Positions 7,941 through 17,501 are shown, counted from the stretch's first letter. The stretch is DNA of 64,000 nt from Flavobacterium ichthyis (GCF_009915155.1 NZ_JAABLM010000001.1:248001-312000), one strand, 5' to 3'. Made by a program: numbers and translations. Notes: generated by a model from the letters alone, not told the origin.

Positions 7941-10262
7941 TTAAAATTTTAAAGTCAACCCAACCAAGAAATTAATACCCGCCTGAGGATAAAATCCGGC
8001 ACCTTCATAAGTAATTCCTTCATCATCATACGTGTAAAAATATCCGTTAGATTCATATTCATAATCAAATATATTATTCACCAATCCACTAATTAATATC
8101 GATTTGAAAATAGAATTGGTTTTAATTTCATAAGCTACATTTAGATCACTCACTGAATAACTACTCAATTTACTCGTTTCGGAGTCAATATTACCCATAA
8201 ATTGTTCTCCCACAAATTTGCTCAACAACGAAATTTGCAAGTTTGGTAAAGGCAAATAAGTCACCGCATTAGCGGCAATTAGACTTGGCGAAAACGCAAT
8301 ATCTGTATTGCCTAAGTTCTGTAAAGTTCCATTGCGTTCGAAGAAGAAATCTTTATTTTTGTTAGAACTTACCGTAAAATTCGGACGGAAAATAAATTTT
8401 TCCCCAACATATAAAAAAGCATCTACTTCTAAACCTAACCGGTAACTTTTTCCGGAGTTTTGACGAATTGGAGCCCCAACTTCATCTAAAGATCCAGTTA
8501 AAACCAGTTGATCTTCATAAGCCATATAGTACCCGTTTACATTAATTTTTACTCTTGGCGTGTTGTACCTCCAGCCTAATTCAAAGTCATTTAATTTTTC
8601 CGGTCTTGGTGTTCCTGATTCATAATCGCTTCGGTTGGGTTCACGATTGGCACGAGCATAACTGAAATACAAATTATTTTGCTCATTAGCATTGTAAGTG
8701 ATTCCGGCTTTTGGGTTAAAAAAATTAAAATTATCATTTACGATTCCGGTGTCATTTCCGTTGGCGTTGTAGGTTACATTTCGGAATTGCATATCGCCAA
8801 ACAAACTTAATTTTTTTGAAACGGCTACGTTAATTTTTGCAAAAACATTGGCGTCAGTTTTTGTAGCGTCGTCATCATAATACTGATAATTATTTTCCGG
8901 TAAAACCACGCTTCTGGTGTATAAAACATTTCCAAAATGGCGGCCTTCATATTTGTTTGCACCACCACCCAAAATAAAATCTACTGTTTCATTTTTATAA
9001 TTGGCTGAAAAAGTCGTTCCATAAAAATCGTTGTCTAACCATTTTCTTCTCACCAAATCACTTTCTGTAATTTCTTGTCCCTCAATAATTTGTGGTGATA
9101 TATTATAATCGCTTAACGTTTCGCCTTGTTTGTAATTTTCAAAAAACCCACGACCGATGGTATAGTGAAAAGCCAAATTGGTACTCCAATTTTGAGTCCA
9201 ACGTTCGTTCCAATGCAGTTGGTAATGATTTTGCTGGTAATTGTCAATTTCATTGTCATAAAATCGAAGGTTTCCTGCATCATCATAATATTCTCCGGCA
9301 GTATTGTAGGTTCGGTCGTTTTGTAATTTTTCCGGATCCTCCAAACCATTCCAGGCTTGATATGTTTTTTCGGTCCCACCAAAAACCAAGGCTTTAATTA
9401 AAGTAGTTTCGCCAACAAAAGTTCCCTGAAAAAAATACGATTTTAAATCGGATGAAGCGCGATCGATGTATCCGTCAGACTTGATGTTAGAAACTCTTCC
9501 CGCCAATTCAAATTTGTTGTTCATTAAACCTGTGCTGAACTTTACGGTGTGTTTTCGGGAATTAAAACTTCCAAAGGAATTGGCAATTTCGCCATTGGCT
9601 TCATGTGAAAAAACATCAGTTAATAAATTTAAACTGGCTCCAAAAGCACCAGCTCCATTGGTAGAAGTTCCTACACCACGTTGTAACTGAATACTTTGTA
9701 CGGATGAGGCAAAATCAGGCATGTTGACCCAAAAAGTGCCTTGCGATTCCGAATCGTTGTAAGGAATTCCGTTGAGGGTGACGTTTACGCGTCGAGAGTC
9801 AGAACCTCGAACAGAAATTGCGGAATATCCAATTCCGTTTCCAGCATCGGAAGTGGTGACAACTGATGGTAAAAAATTGAGTAACAACGGAATGTCTTGC
9901 CCGAGATTTCGGGTTTCTAATTCTTTTTTGGTGATGTTTGAAAATGTTACTGGCGTTTGCGAGGTTACGCGAACGGCTTGCACCAAAACTTCATCAATAT
10001 TGGTGGTTTTTGTGGTGTCGATTGCAGCGGGATTGTTTTGTGCTTGCGCTGAAAAAAATGTTCCGGTTAAGCACATTACGGTTGCATGAAGGATTGTAGC
10101 GGAAAGCCCGGAGACAGAAAAGCTACTTTTTTCCCGACGCGAAAGAGCGACCAACGGAAGCTCCTTTTGTGGCGTTGGAAAAATTGCTTTTTCTGTTGAG
10201 GACTTGAAGCGAAAAGCCTGACCCTTGTGGTCATGCCAAAATTTTTGGAATAAAAGTTTCAT
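7941..10262 (-). CDS. TonB-dependent outer-membrane receptor, probable thiamine uptake
   Basis: 773 residues: a plug domain (about 90-200, DEVLVQAVRVT as TonB box/start, SVRGSDSRRVNVTLNGIPYND) followed by a 22-strand-type barrel ending in an aromatic F (LTLKF). A TPP riboswitch lies about 90 bp upstream, so the likely ligand is thiamine or its phosphates, and the PnuC-type permease is encoded nearby. Odd feature: codons from about 9 to 60 are a family-3 dispersed repeat inserted in frame into the signal peptide. MKLLFQKF and TVMCLTGTFFSAQAQ would otherwise join into an ordinary signal peptide. No nearer start replaces it well. Export efficiency of this product is uncertain. Confidence 0.9.
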   Translation of the reverse strand: MKLLFQKFWHDHKGQAFRFKSSTEKAIFPTPQKELPLVALSRREKSSFSVSGLSATILHATVMCLTGTFFSAQAQNNPAAIDTTKTTNIDEVLVQAVRVTSQTPVTFSNITKKELETRNLGQDIPLLLNFLPSVVTTSDAGNGIGYSAISVRGSDSRRVNVTLNGIPYNDSESQGTFWVNMPDFASSVQSIQLQRGVGTSTNGAGAFGASLNLLTDVFSHEANGEIANSFGSFNSRKHTVKFSTGLMNNKFELAGRVSNIKSDGYIDRASSDLKSYFFQGTFVGETTLIKALVFGGTEKTYQAWNGLEDPEKLQNDRTYNTAGEYYDDAGNLRFYDNEIDNYQQNHYQLHWNERWTQNWSTNLAFHYTIGRGFFENYKQGETLSDYNISPQIIEGQEITESDLVRRKWLDNDFYGTTFSANYKNETVDFILGGGANKYEGRHFGNVLYTRSVVLPENNYQYYDDDATKTDANVFAKINVAVSKKLSLFGDMQFRNVTYNANGNDTGIVNDNFNFFNPKAGITYNANEQNNLYFSYARANREPNRSDYESGTPRPEKLNDFELGWRYNTPRVKINVNGYYMAYEDQLVLTGSLDEVGAPIRQNSGKSYRLGLEVDAFLYVGEKFIFRPNFTVSSNKNKDFFFERNGTLQNLGNTDIAFSPSLIAANAVTYLPLPNLQISLLSKFVGEQFMGNIDSETSKLSSYSVSDLNVAYEIKTNSIFKSILISGLVNNIFDYEYESNGYFYTYDDEGITYEGAGFYPQAGINFLVGLTLKF
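10084..10237 (-). repeat. family-3 repeat inserted in frame in TonB receptor signal peptide
   Basis: Read on the + strand the segment starts gcatgaaggattgtagcgg, has an inner stem rich in aaaagctacttttt and gctttttctg, and ends gaagcgaaaagcctgaccc... ggtcatgcc. These parts correspond in order to the reverse complement of the 7747-7868 repeat. It is free of stop codons in the receptor's frame and adds about 51 codons. Confidence 0.7.
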
Positions 10263-10349
10263 TCGTAAAAAATTATACGAATAAAAGGGGCAATTACTCT
10301 GGTGGTTAACAATTATTTTATGACAAATTTTGAAGCGTGCACTCTTGAA

Positions 10350-10440
10350 GATTTGTCGTTTCCCTTGGCAGCATTACCTGCCCAGGTTCGTTGGGTATGA
10401 TCTCAGCTCGTTTTTTTTTGAGCACCCCTTTGAGACGTTG
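10350..10440 (-). promoter_or_regulatory. TPP (THI-box) riboswitch
   Basis: The minus strand contains the hallmark thiamine pyrophosphate aptamer elements in order: ggggtgctc, gagctgagatcatacccaa (pyrimidine-sensing J3-2 region), gaacctgggcaggtaatgc, then tgccaagggaaacg. It lies immediately upstream of the TonB receptor and should repress it when TPP is abundant. A downstream stem (gacaaat / atttgtc, about 10349 to 10319) could be part of the expression platform. P1 boundaries are approximate. Confidence 0.93.
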
Positions 10441-10459
10441 CGAAATTAATTATAAATTT

Positions 10460-10861
10460 TTAAAAATCGGGTTTTTTGCGGTTTTGTTTTTTTTCGGAAA
10501 GGTTTCGTTTGGATTGAATGCGTTTTTTGATGACGGCTCTGGGTACTTTTGTGGCTTTGCGTTCTTGTGGGATGACAAGATTTTTTTGAAGTAGGTTTAA
10601 GAATCTTTTGGTTATAATTTCTTTGTTTTTGAGTTGGCTTCTGTCTTCGTCGCAGTTTAGAATTAGAATTTTATCGTTGGTCAAACGGTTTTCGAGGTTT
10701 TGTTCGAGCAATAATTTTTCGTGGTCAGATAAGGCTTTCGAATTTAATAGATCGAAAGAAAGCACGACTTTTGAAGCGACTTTATTGACATTTTGGCCGC
10801 CAGCTCCACTGCTTCGGACGGCTTTGAAATTGAGTTCTGAAATTATTTTTTGTTGATCCAT
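10460..10861 (-). CDS. arfB: alternative ribosome-rescue factor ArfB (class I RF-like hydrolase)
   Basis: 133 residues. It carries the class I release-factor catalytic motif GGQ (residues 21-23, in SSGAGGQNVNKVASKV) and a basic Lys/Arg-rich C-terminal tail that in ArfB/YaeJ inserts into the empty mRNA channel. There is no codon-recognition domain. It hydrolyses peptidyl-tRNA on stalled ribosomes. The start ATG overlaps the upstream gene's stop (TAATG), indicating translational coupling. A longer frame upstream lies inside the preceding gene and is not used. Confidence 0.9.
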   Translation of the reverse strand: MDQQKIISELNFKAVRSSGAGGQNVNKVASKVVLSFDLLNSKALSDHEKLLLEQNLENRLTNDKILILNCDEDRSQLKNKEIITKRFLNLLQKNLVIPQERKATKVPRAVIKKRIQSKRNLSEKKQNRKKPDF

Positions 10862-12972
10862 TACTGGGGTTGATGTGCGGGTTTTAATAAATCGTTTACG
10901 GTTTTTACAGGATTGAAAGTGATGAGTGGTACTTCTACAAAAATGGTGATCCAGTTGGCCATTGCCCCGTTCCAAAGCCCGGGAAGTTCATAGGCTTTGA
11001 TGGGTGTTCCGTTTTTGGTTTTTTCTACGATAAAGCCGCTGTTTGGGTCGATAAATTTTTTGAGATCAAATTTTTTTCCTTGGTAATTTTTTACTGAACA
11101 AACTAGGTCAACCGGGTTAAAATGTGTGGCACTTTCGAAAATTTTTTGTTGTTGTAAATTCGTTAAATCTACTTGTGAAGATTCAACTATTTGTAAAGAA
11201 AAATTTCCATTGGTGTCTAAAATCCAGAACGGCCCTCCTCCGGGTTCGCCTTCATTTTGCACCATTCCACACACGCGAATAGGTCTGTTTAAAATTTCTT
11301 GTAAATGTTGTATTTGGCTTTGCAAGGTAAATTTTGAAAAATCTTTATTGACTGACAACGACAGATTTTCGATAATAAATTTTTTAATTTCACTGACTTC
11401 TTGAGCGGTGATTTTGCCATCAAGCTTTTCGCAGCACGAAAATATTTTTGTCCGTAACTCGAGTAATAAACCTGCCAGAGCTTTCTTGTAGTTAGAGATG
11501 ATTTGAATGTGATTTTGGATTACATTGTCAATATTTTTGATAAAAATAATATCTGCTGAAAGATGGTTTAAATTCTCTATTAACGCTCCATGACCTCCAG
11601 GTCTGAAAAAAAGTTGATGGTTTTGGTCGCGAAACGCATTATTTTTAAAATCTACTGCTAAAGTATCGGTTTTTTTATGTTGATATGAATAACTGACATT
11701 GATGGAAACCAACGAATGTTCTTCGATTTTTTGCTTACTTTTTTCCACCGTTTCAATAAACTCCTCTTGATGCTCTTGGGAAAGGGTAAAATGAATATTT
11801 CCAGCATTATTGGAAGTAGCGTAAGCTACTGTTTCATTGAGGTGTTCCTCGATTGGGGTTGCAATGTGTTCTGGATATTGATGAAAAGGTAATACAGCTT
11901 TAGGTTTGCTGAGGTAGTCAAAATCATCATGATGTAACAAACTTTTAATCAGGTAATACATTTTAAAATCTTTGCTAAACTTGTCATAACCTTGATATTT
12001 AGCCTTGGTATAATTGAGCAATGATTCGTAAAACGGAAATTTTTCTAAACCCACCATGAACACAGGTAATTGATTGCATTTACTTCGGTTGATGTATGCG
12101 TTTATAGTTTCTTTGCCTAAGTTATAATCATTTAAAAATTCGCTTAAAAATTTGAACATTCGGCTTGCGGCTCCGGATGCGGGAACAAATTTTTGGAGCT
12201 GTAACTGGTGTTTTTCAGAGTCAAAAAACTGGGAATATTGATTAACTTTTTCTGCAGTCAACGCCGTAATTCCGTTTTGTAAGGAAGCGGGTTTATGCAG
12301 GATCATTTTCGGAATTCCATCTGAAAATTGCTGTTTCTGCCATTTTATATCGTTGAATGAAATTCCGTTTTGGTATGCTTGCAAAAAATCTTTAGAGGAA
12401 AAGTTAAGTTGTTTAGCCAATTTTAATTCTTGAAGTGCCTTAGTGGCTTGTGCTAATCGCTGTTCTTGATTTCCAGATAAAATTATAAATGTATTATTTG
12501 TATTTTGAAGTGCTTCTAAAAATTTCTCACGCAACAAGGGGCGATCGTTTGGCTTATCTCGTAAATCATCTGGCTCAAACGGAACGTCAATATCAGTAAA
12601 AAATGTGAGGTCATATTGATGATTTTGAGCTGCTTTGTCGATAGCAGCATCGCAAAAACCGTAATAAATTTCCGAAAAAACTTTGGTACACAAAAGGTTA
12701 GTATCGCAAAAAACAAAATCTCCAGGCATTGCCAATGCTTTGTTTTCTAAATCAATTTGTCCTAAAGCAATGGGAATTAAATCTTCCGGTTGGCAAACTT
12801 GTTGCTTCTCATCCCATTTTTTTTGCAAATATTCTCGAGCAAATTCCGCCACCCAAACCGATTGAAAAACACTTGACAACTGTTTTGCCAACGTAGTTTT
12901 CCCGGTGGATTCTGGCCCGTAAATTGCTATTTTTATTTTATCGGTTTCCCGTTGTCTAAAATTTTCTTCCAT
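10861..12972 (-). CDS. NadR-like AAA kinase domain fused to DUF4301
   Basis: 703 residues, two parts. Residues 1 to about 190 are a P-loop kinase of the NadR ribosylnicotinamide-kinase type: GPESTGKT at 19-26, EFAREYL, and FCDTNLL as Walker B. Residues about 210-700 are a DUF4301 domain whose FVPASGAASRMFKFL recalls nucleotidyltransferases of the sugar-nucleotide type. The 3' end of pnuC overlaps its start by about 40 bases. PnuC permeases commonly pair with a phosphorylating kinase that traps the vitamin. Given the TPP riboswitch next door, the substrate could be nicotinamide riboside or thiamine. The role of DUF4301 is unknown. Confidence 0.8.
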   Translation of the reverse strand: MEENFRQRETDKIKIAIYGPESTGKTTLAKQLSSVFQSVWVAEFAREYLQKKWDEKQQVCQPEDLIPIALGQIDLENKALAMPGDFVFCDTNLLCTKVFSEIYYGFCDAAIDKAAQNHQYDLTFFTDIDVPFEPDDLRDKPNDRPLLREKFLEALQNTNNTFIILSGNQEQRLAQATKALQELKLAKQLNFSSKDFLQAYQNGISFNDIKWQKQQFSDGIPKMILHKPASLQNGITALTAEKVNQYSQFFDSEKHQLQLQKFVPASGAASRMFKFLSEFLNDYNLGKETINAYINRSKCNQLPVFMVGLEKFPFYESLLNYTKAKYQGYDKFSKDFKMYYLIKSLLHHDDFDYLSKPKAVLPFHQYPEHIATPIEEHLNETVAYATSNNAGNIHFTLSQEHQEEFIETVEKSKQKIEEHSLVSINVSYSYQHKKTDTLAVDFKNNAFRDQNHQLFFRPGGHGALIENLNHLSADIIFIKNIDNVIQNHIQIISNYKKALAGLLLELRTKIFSCCEKLDGKITAQEVSEIKKFIIENLSLSVNKDFSKFTLQSQIQHLQEILNRPIRVCGMVQNEGEPGGGPFWILDTNGNFSLQIVESSQVDLTNLQQQKIFESATHFNPVDLVCSVKNYQGKKFDLKKFIDPNSGFIVEKTKNGTPIKAYELPGLWNGAMANWITIFVEVPLITFNPVKTVNDLLKPAHQPQ

Positions 12973-13556
12973 TCGATATAAGCCATTACAGCCAAAATTG
13001 TAAAAAACACATATTGTAATGATAACATTCCTAATCCTCGGTAGGCATATAAAGGAATAGCAATGAGATCACCAATAATCCACAGCGTCCAGTTTTCAAT
13101 TTTTTTGAGCGCCATATACCACATTCCCGTAAAAAATATTCCTGAGGTTAGAATGTCAATATAATTTTCGGGACGGATTTCTGCATCAAAAAGGCGATAA
13201 ACCACGTATGTTACAACAATAGTAAGAAAAAATAACAGAACTCCAATGATTTTTTGGCTGGTATTTGTTCGAGAAATTTTAAAAACTTTTTCGTTATTTT
13301 TAGTTTGTGACCAATTAATCCAACCGTAAAAACTCATCACCGAAAAATACAGATTGAGTGTCATATCGGCAAAATAGCCTGCTTGAAACAAGAGATAAAC
13401 GGTTATTGTAGTAGCTATAATTCCTGTGGGATACACTAAAATATTTTCTTTTTTGGCAAAAAAAACGCTGGCAATACCAAAGATAAACACAATAATTTCC
13501 AGTATAATATCGATTGTGGTTTTTTCTTGGTAGACTTCGAGAAAAAAATCAATCAT
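12933..13556 (-). CDS. pnuC: PnuC/PnuT family vitamin transporter
   Basis: About 207 residues with seven to eight hydrophobic helices and the family feature of internal Trp/Asn-rich helices (YGWINW and WTLWIIGD). PnuC-type facilitators carry nicotinamide riboside; PnuT members of Bacteroidota carry thiamine. The start MIDFFLEVYQ overlaps the GGGP synthase stop by 8 nt; a longer upstream frame is within that gene. Co-location with the riboswitch-controlled TonB receptor favours thiamine, but this is inference. Confidence 0.85.
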   Translation of the reverse strand: MIDFFLEVYQEKTTIDIILEIIVFIFGIASVFFAKKENILVYPTGIIATTITVYLLFQAGYFADMTLNLYFSVMSFYGWINWSQTKNNEKVFKISRTNTSQKIIGVLLFFLTIVVTYVVYRLFDAEIRPENYIDILTSGIFFTGMWYMALKKIENWTLWIIGDLIAIPLYAYRGLGMLSLQYVFFTILAVMAYIEWKKILDNGKPIK

Positions 13557-14277
13557 GTGTAAAGTGTGTAAAAAAATGAATATTATTTTCAAAAGCAGTC
13601 CCAATCACCACCAAATCAGCTCCTGCCGAATAGGCTTCCTTGATTCCTTCGAAAGTGTTAATACCACCACCCACAATTAGAGGAACGGAGATATTTTTTG
13701 CTACCAAATTGATGGTTTCCAGAGGAACGGGTAATTTTGCGCCACTTCCTGCTTCGAGATAAATAAGTTTATTGCCCAAAAATTCTCCCGCAATTGCGGT
13801 ATCTGAAGCGATGTTCGAATTATGACGTGGTAATGGAATGGTTTTACTAACTGATGATACCGCCGTTGCATTCCCACTTTCGATTAAAATGTATCCGGTG
13901 GAAATAATTTCCAGAGTTGATTTTTTTAGAATTGGTGCTGCTTTTACTTGATGCTCTATTAAAAAATCTGGGTTTCTACCCGAGATTAAAGTTAAAAACA
14001 AAATGGCGTCAGCGTTTGAAGAAATTTGCGAAGGGTTTCCAGGAAAAAGTACAACTGGAAGTCTTGTATTATTTTTTATTTCTACAATAATCGAATCAAT
14101 GTTGGAAACATCCCCAGAACTTCCTCCCACAAAGATATGTGTTGCTGGCGATTGGTTAATTTGTACAATTGTTGTGAGAATTTGATTGATGTCAATTTTA
14201 TCGGGGTCGAGCAAAATGGCCAATAATTTTTTACCGGATTGTTTGGCTTGCAGAATTTGTTGGTACAGATTTGTCAT
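13549..14277 (-). CDS. geranylgeranylglyceryl/heptaprenylglyceryl phosphate synthase
   Basis: 242 residues, (beta/alpha)8 barrel of the PcrB/GGGPS family, which joins a polyprenyl diphosphate to sn-glycerol-1-phosphate through an ether bond. Motifs seen: LLDPDK, FVGGSSGDVSN, LFPGNPSQIS, YLEAGSGA and VGGGI. Group II enzymes of this kind are known in Flavobacteria, where their physiological product is still debated. The start MTNLYQQILQ is chosen because the sequence further upstream does not resemble the family. It lies in a tight operon between the PPTase gene and pnuC. Confidence 0.93.
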   Translation of the reverse strand: MTNLYQQILQAKQSGKKLLAILLDPDKIDINQILTTIVQINQSPATHIFVGGSSGDVSNIDSIIVEIKNNTRLPVVLFPGNPSQISSNADAILFLTLISGRNPDFLIEHQVKAAPILKKSTLEIISTGYILIESGNATAVSSVSKTIPLPRHNSNIASDTAIAGEFLGNKLIYLEAGSGAKLPVPLETINLVAKNISVPLIVGGGINTFEGIKEAYSAGADLVVIGTAFENNIHFFTHFTHD

Positions 14278-14284
14278 GATTTTT

Positions 14285-14914
14285 TTAAACAGAAAACGCA
14301 CAGACAAAGATATAATCTTCGGCTCGGTTGAACACAATTTGAAAGTTTTCTTTTTGGTTTTGAAAATTTAATTGTGCGGTTGTTTTTTGGTCAGCTAAAT
14401 GAAAAGCAGTTTCCGAAATATGTTGTGGAAAACTGATTCCAGGTTGGTTTTTGATTTTAAAAATACTTTCTTTTATCCCCCAAATTACGGTGGCTTTTAG
14501 GATTTTTTCTTCGTTTGAAAGATTTTCCAAATGTGAAACGTCCATAAACCTTGGTGCGATACGAAGTGTTTTTTCTTTGATTTTTTCGAGGTCTAGGCCT
14601 ATTGGTTTTTCGCTAATGGCGACGGCAGAAAATTCATGGGAATGTGAAATGGAAATTTCTTTAAGCGGACAATCTAGTAGATGTGGCTTTCCTGATTCGT
14701 CGTAAAATAATTTGAAATCGTCTAAATCAAGATGTTGTAAAATCATGCGAACGGCGAGAAATCCTTTTTGGTGTTCTTCAGATTTCATTTTTTCGAGTCG
14801 CGCGAGCGAAACGTCACGAAGTTTTACGACACGAAAAAGTTCATCGAAAGTTTCGGTGATTTTCCATAGATAGACTTTGGTTGTTGGGTTGATATCAATG
14901 GTTTGGAAGAGCAA
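14285..14914 (-). CDS. 4'-phosphopantetheinyl transferase superfamily protein
   Basis: 209 residues. It transfers the phosphopantetheine arm of CoA to carrier proteins. The signature GLDLEKIKEK and the second metal/CoA motif WGIKESIFK are present, about 40 residues apart as in Sfp-type enzymes. It is the first gene of the leftward cluster running to arfB; spacing to the next gene is 7 bp. Whether it serves fatty-acid ACP or a secondary pathway cannot be told; no NRPS/PKS genes are in the window. Confidence 0.88.
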   Translation of the reverse strand: MLFQTIDINPTTKVYLWKITETFDELFRVVKLRDVSLARLEKMKSEEHQKGFLAVRMILQHLDLDDFKLFYDESGKPHLLDCPLKEISISHSHEFSAVAISEKPIGLDLEKIKEKTLRIAPRFMDVSHLENLSNEEKILKATVIWGIKESIFKIKNQPGISFPQHISETAFHLADQKTTAQLNFQNQKENFQIVFNRAEDYIFVCAFSV

Positions 14915-15282
14915 TTTTTTGTTTGAGGTTTAAAGTGTAAGGTTTCAGGTTAACAATTGAATTTTTCGCAGTTTTCTTGCTACAGATTATTAGATTTTTT
15001 TGATTTTTTTTGGTTTAAGTTTAGAATAAATGTTTGACCACAAATTCTCGGATTTTAAATAATTACAAACCTATTTGTTCATTTTTGATGAAAATTCAAA
15101 TTTAAAAATCGAAAAAATAATTCAAAATTAGTGAATAAGTGGTTAGAGTATTTCAAAATTTAATAACATAACGGTTTGGAATTTGGACTCGAGCGCTTCG
15201 CGAACACGCGAAGCAATTTCTTTATTGGAATTTCGCTTCAGTAATGGAATTTGGAATTTTTCTATTGGAATTTTTTTTCAGG

Positions 15283-15331
15283 TACCCCCGTCCCGACGCT
15301 TCGGGAGCAGCGGAAGGCGGGATTGGCTTCA
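15283..15331 (+). repeat. dispersed repeat family 2, short form
   Basis: Contains the inner palindrome cccgacgcttcggg and ends agcggaaggcgggattggct. The reverse complement of 18441-18493 is nearly identical. Confidence 0.7.
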
Positions 15332-15405
15332 TATTCAAAAACTTATGCGGTATTAAACTATCCTTAAATTAAATTTTGCGATTATTATAATAGAAAGTAA
15401 TTCCG

Positions 15406-15413
15406 TAAATTTG
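15406..15413 (+). promoter_or_regulatory. putative ahcY -7 box
   Basis: TAAATTTG fits TAnnTTTG, 35 bp before the ATG. No TTG at standard spacing. Confidence 0.4.
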
Positions 15414-15447
15414 CAAAAATTTTGATAATACAAATATAGAAAAATAG

Positions 15448-16764
15448 ATGAGTACTACGACATTACCTTTTGTGGCTTACAAAGTAAAAGACATTTCGCT
15501 TGCGGCTTGGGGAAGAAAAGAAATTGAATTGGCGGAAGCTGAAATGCCAGGATTGATGGCACTTCGTGCTGAATATAAAGATGAACAACCGTTAAAAGGC
15601 GCGAGAATTGCAGGATGTTTGCACATGACGATTCAAACGGCAGTTTTGATTGAAACTTTGATTGCTCTTGGTGCGGAAGTTACTTGGAGTTCTTGTAATA
15701 TTTTTTCTACGCAAGATCAGGCTGCTGCTGCGATTGCCGCTGCGGGAATTCAGGTTTATGCATGGAAAGGTTTGAACGAGGAAGAGTTTGACTGGTGTAT
15801 TGAGCAAACTTTGTTTTTTGGCGAAGACAGACAGCCACTGAATATGATTTTAGATGATGGTGGAGATTTGACCAATATGGTAATTGACCGTTATCCTGAA
15901 TTGGTTGCGGGAATCAAAGGACTTTCGGAAGAAACGACTACTGGAGTTCATAGATTGTACGAAAGAATGAAAAACGGAACCTTGCCGATGCCTGCAATCA
16001 ATGTAAATGATAGTGTTACGAAATCGAAATTTGACAATAAATACGGTTGTAAAGAATCGGCTGTTGATGCAATTCGTCGTGCTACAGATGTAATGTTGGC
16101 CGGAAAACGTGTAGTAGTTTGTGGCTATGGTGACGTAGGTAAAGGTACAGCGGCTTCTTTCCGTGGTGCTGGTTCTATTGTAACCGTAACAGAAATCGAC
16201 CCAATTTGTGCTTTGCAAGCTGCAATGGACGGTTTTGAAGTGAAAAAATTAGAAACTGTTGTTGGAAATGCTGATATCATCATCACTACTACAGGAAATA
16301 AAGACATTGTGGTAGGGAAACATTTTGAGCAAATGAAAGACAAAACCATCGTTTGTAACATTGGTCACTTTGACAATGAGATTGACATGGCTTGGTTGAA
16401 CCAAAACCACGGTTCATCAAAAATTGAAATTAAACCACAAGTTGACAAATATAATGTAAACGGAAACGACATTATTATTTTGGCAGAAGGACGTTTAGTA
16501 AACTTAGGTTGCGCAACCGGACATCCAAGTTTTGTAATGAGTAACTCCTTTACAAACCAGACTTTGGCACAAATTGAGTTGTGGAAAAACAGTGCTTCTT
16601 ATAAAAATGAAGTGTATATGTTACCAAAACATTTAGATGAAAAAGTAGCAGCTTTACATTTGGCAAAATTAGGTGTGGAATTGGAAACTTTAAACAATGA
16701 GCAAGCCGCTTACATTGGTGTAAAAGTGGAAGGACCGTTTAAACCCGAATATTATAGATACTAG
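15448..16764 (+). CDS. ahcY: adenosylhomocysteinase
   Basis: 438 residues, normal for the family. SAH hydrolase cleaves S-adenosylhomocysteine to adenosine and homocysteine, feeding the methionine cycle completed by metH, metF and metK at 54-63 kb. The NAD-binding Rossmann motif is CGYGDVGKG. Substrate-domain motifs [13 protein letters not shown] (with catalytic Lys/Asp) and [11 protein letters not shown] are present, as is the C-terminal KPEYYRY tail that completes the neighbouring subunit's NAD site. Monocistronic with its own terminator. Confidence 0.98.
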   Translation: MSTTTLPFVAYKVKDISLAAWGRKEIELAEAEMPGLMALRAEYKDEQPLKGARIAGCLHMTIQTAVLIETLIALGAEVTWSSCNIFSTQDQAAAAIAAAGIQVYAWKGLNEEEFDWCIEQTLFFGEDRQPLNMILDDGGDLTNMVIDRYPELVAGIKGLSEETTTGVHRLYERMKNGTLPMPAINVNDSVTKSKFDNKYGCKESAVDAIRRATDVMLAGKRVVVCGYGDVGKGTAASFRGAGSIVTVTEIDPICALQAAMDGFEVKKLETVVGNADIIITTTGNKDIVVGKHFEQMKDKTIVCNIGHFDNEIDMAWLNQNHGSSKIEIKPQVDKYNVNGNDIIILAEGRLVNLGCATGHPSFVMSNSFTNQTLAQIELWKNSASYKNEVYMLPKHLDEKVAALHLAKLGVELETLNNEQAAYIGVKVEGPFKPEYYRY

Positions 16765-16823
16765 TATTAAGATTTGAGATTTTGGTATTAAGATTTCATA
16801 GGAATTTAATATTTTAGAAAATT

Positions 16824-16854
16824 TACCCTTGCAATGGCAGGGGTATTTTTTTTT
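16824..16854 (+). terminator. ahcY terminator
   Basis: 9-bp stem tacccttgc / gcaggggta, tetraloop aatg, then a T run. Confidence 0.85.
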
Positions 16855-16965
16855 GAAGTAGAATGTCTTTAATATTGATTTTCTCTTTTCTCTTTTCTCT
16901 TTCCTGTATAATCTTTTTTCTCCCTTCTAACTTCCATACTTTCAAATTTTCTGTTAAAAAAAACT

Positions 16966-16991
16966 TTGGCATGGTTTTTATTATACATTTG
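16966..16991 (+). promoter_or_regulatory. promoter of small lipoprotein gene
   Basis: TTG (16966-16968) and TACATTTG (16984-16991) with 15 bp between, close to the Bacteroidota -33/-7 consensus. Confidence 0.5.
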
Positions 16992-17018
16992 TAACAAATT
17001 TTAAACACAAAAACCAAG

Positions 17019-17501
17019 ATGAAAAAAATCATGCTTTCGGTAGCTGTATGCGGGATGCTAATGGCTACTTCTTGCAAAAAAGAAGAAAAAGTTACCACTG
17101 TTGACGCAGAAGGAAACGTTACAGAAACAACTGTTACTACTGACACAAACATGGGTTTAAGCGACGAGGCTAAAACTAAATTAGATGCTGCAGAAGCGCA
17201 ATTGGCAGAAGCAAAAGCAAAAGGAGACAAAGAGGCTGAAAAAATTGCACAAGCAGCAGTTGACAATGCAAAAGCTGCTTGGGAAGCAACTAAAAATGGT
17301 GTAAACTCGGCAACTGATAAAATCGTTGAAGAAGCTAAAGAAGCCAATCAAGATCTAAAGGATGCTGCTGCAAAAGCAAAAACAGATGTTCAAGAGTCTG
17401 CTGACAAAGCAAAAGCAAATATTAACGAATCAGCTAAAAAAGCACAAGAAAACGTAAAGTCTGAATACAATAAAGCTTTAGACAAAGCTAAAATGGACTA
17501 A
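17019..17501 (+). CDS. Ala/Lys-rich coiled-coil lipoprotein
   Basis: 160 residues. A lipoprotein signal peptide ends at MATSC; the charged KKEEK after the Cys may affect sorting. A Thr-rich stretch follows, and from about residue 45 to the end the protein is a continuous Ala/Lys/Glu heptad-like helix with repeated 'AKAKxD/ADKAKAN' units, as in LEA-like or YtxH-like proteins. It is probably an abundant periplasmic or envelope helical protein; no enzymatic motif. Own promoter and terminator. Function not recognised. Confidence 0.8.
   Translation: MKKIMLSVAVCGMLMATSCKKEEKVTTVDAEGNVTETTVTTDTNMGLSDEAKTKLDAAEAQLAEAKAKGDKEAEKIAQAAVDNAKAAWEATKNGVNSATDKIVEEAKEANQDLKDAAAKAKTDVQESADKAKANINESAKKAQENVKSEYNKALDKAKMD

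Larger units (their letters stand above)
14915..15447. other. 533-bp intergenic region without genes
   Basis: Divergent spacer between the PPTase gene and ahcY. It holds 'ggtttaaag' phrases, a perfect 8-bp hairpin gcttcgcg-aaca-cgcgaagc (15195-15214), repeated 'ttggaattt' phrases, one GC-rich family-2 repeat (15283-15331) and the ahcY promoter near 15406. No tRNA or small ORF with support was seen. Confidence 0.6.
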
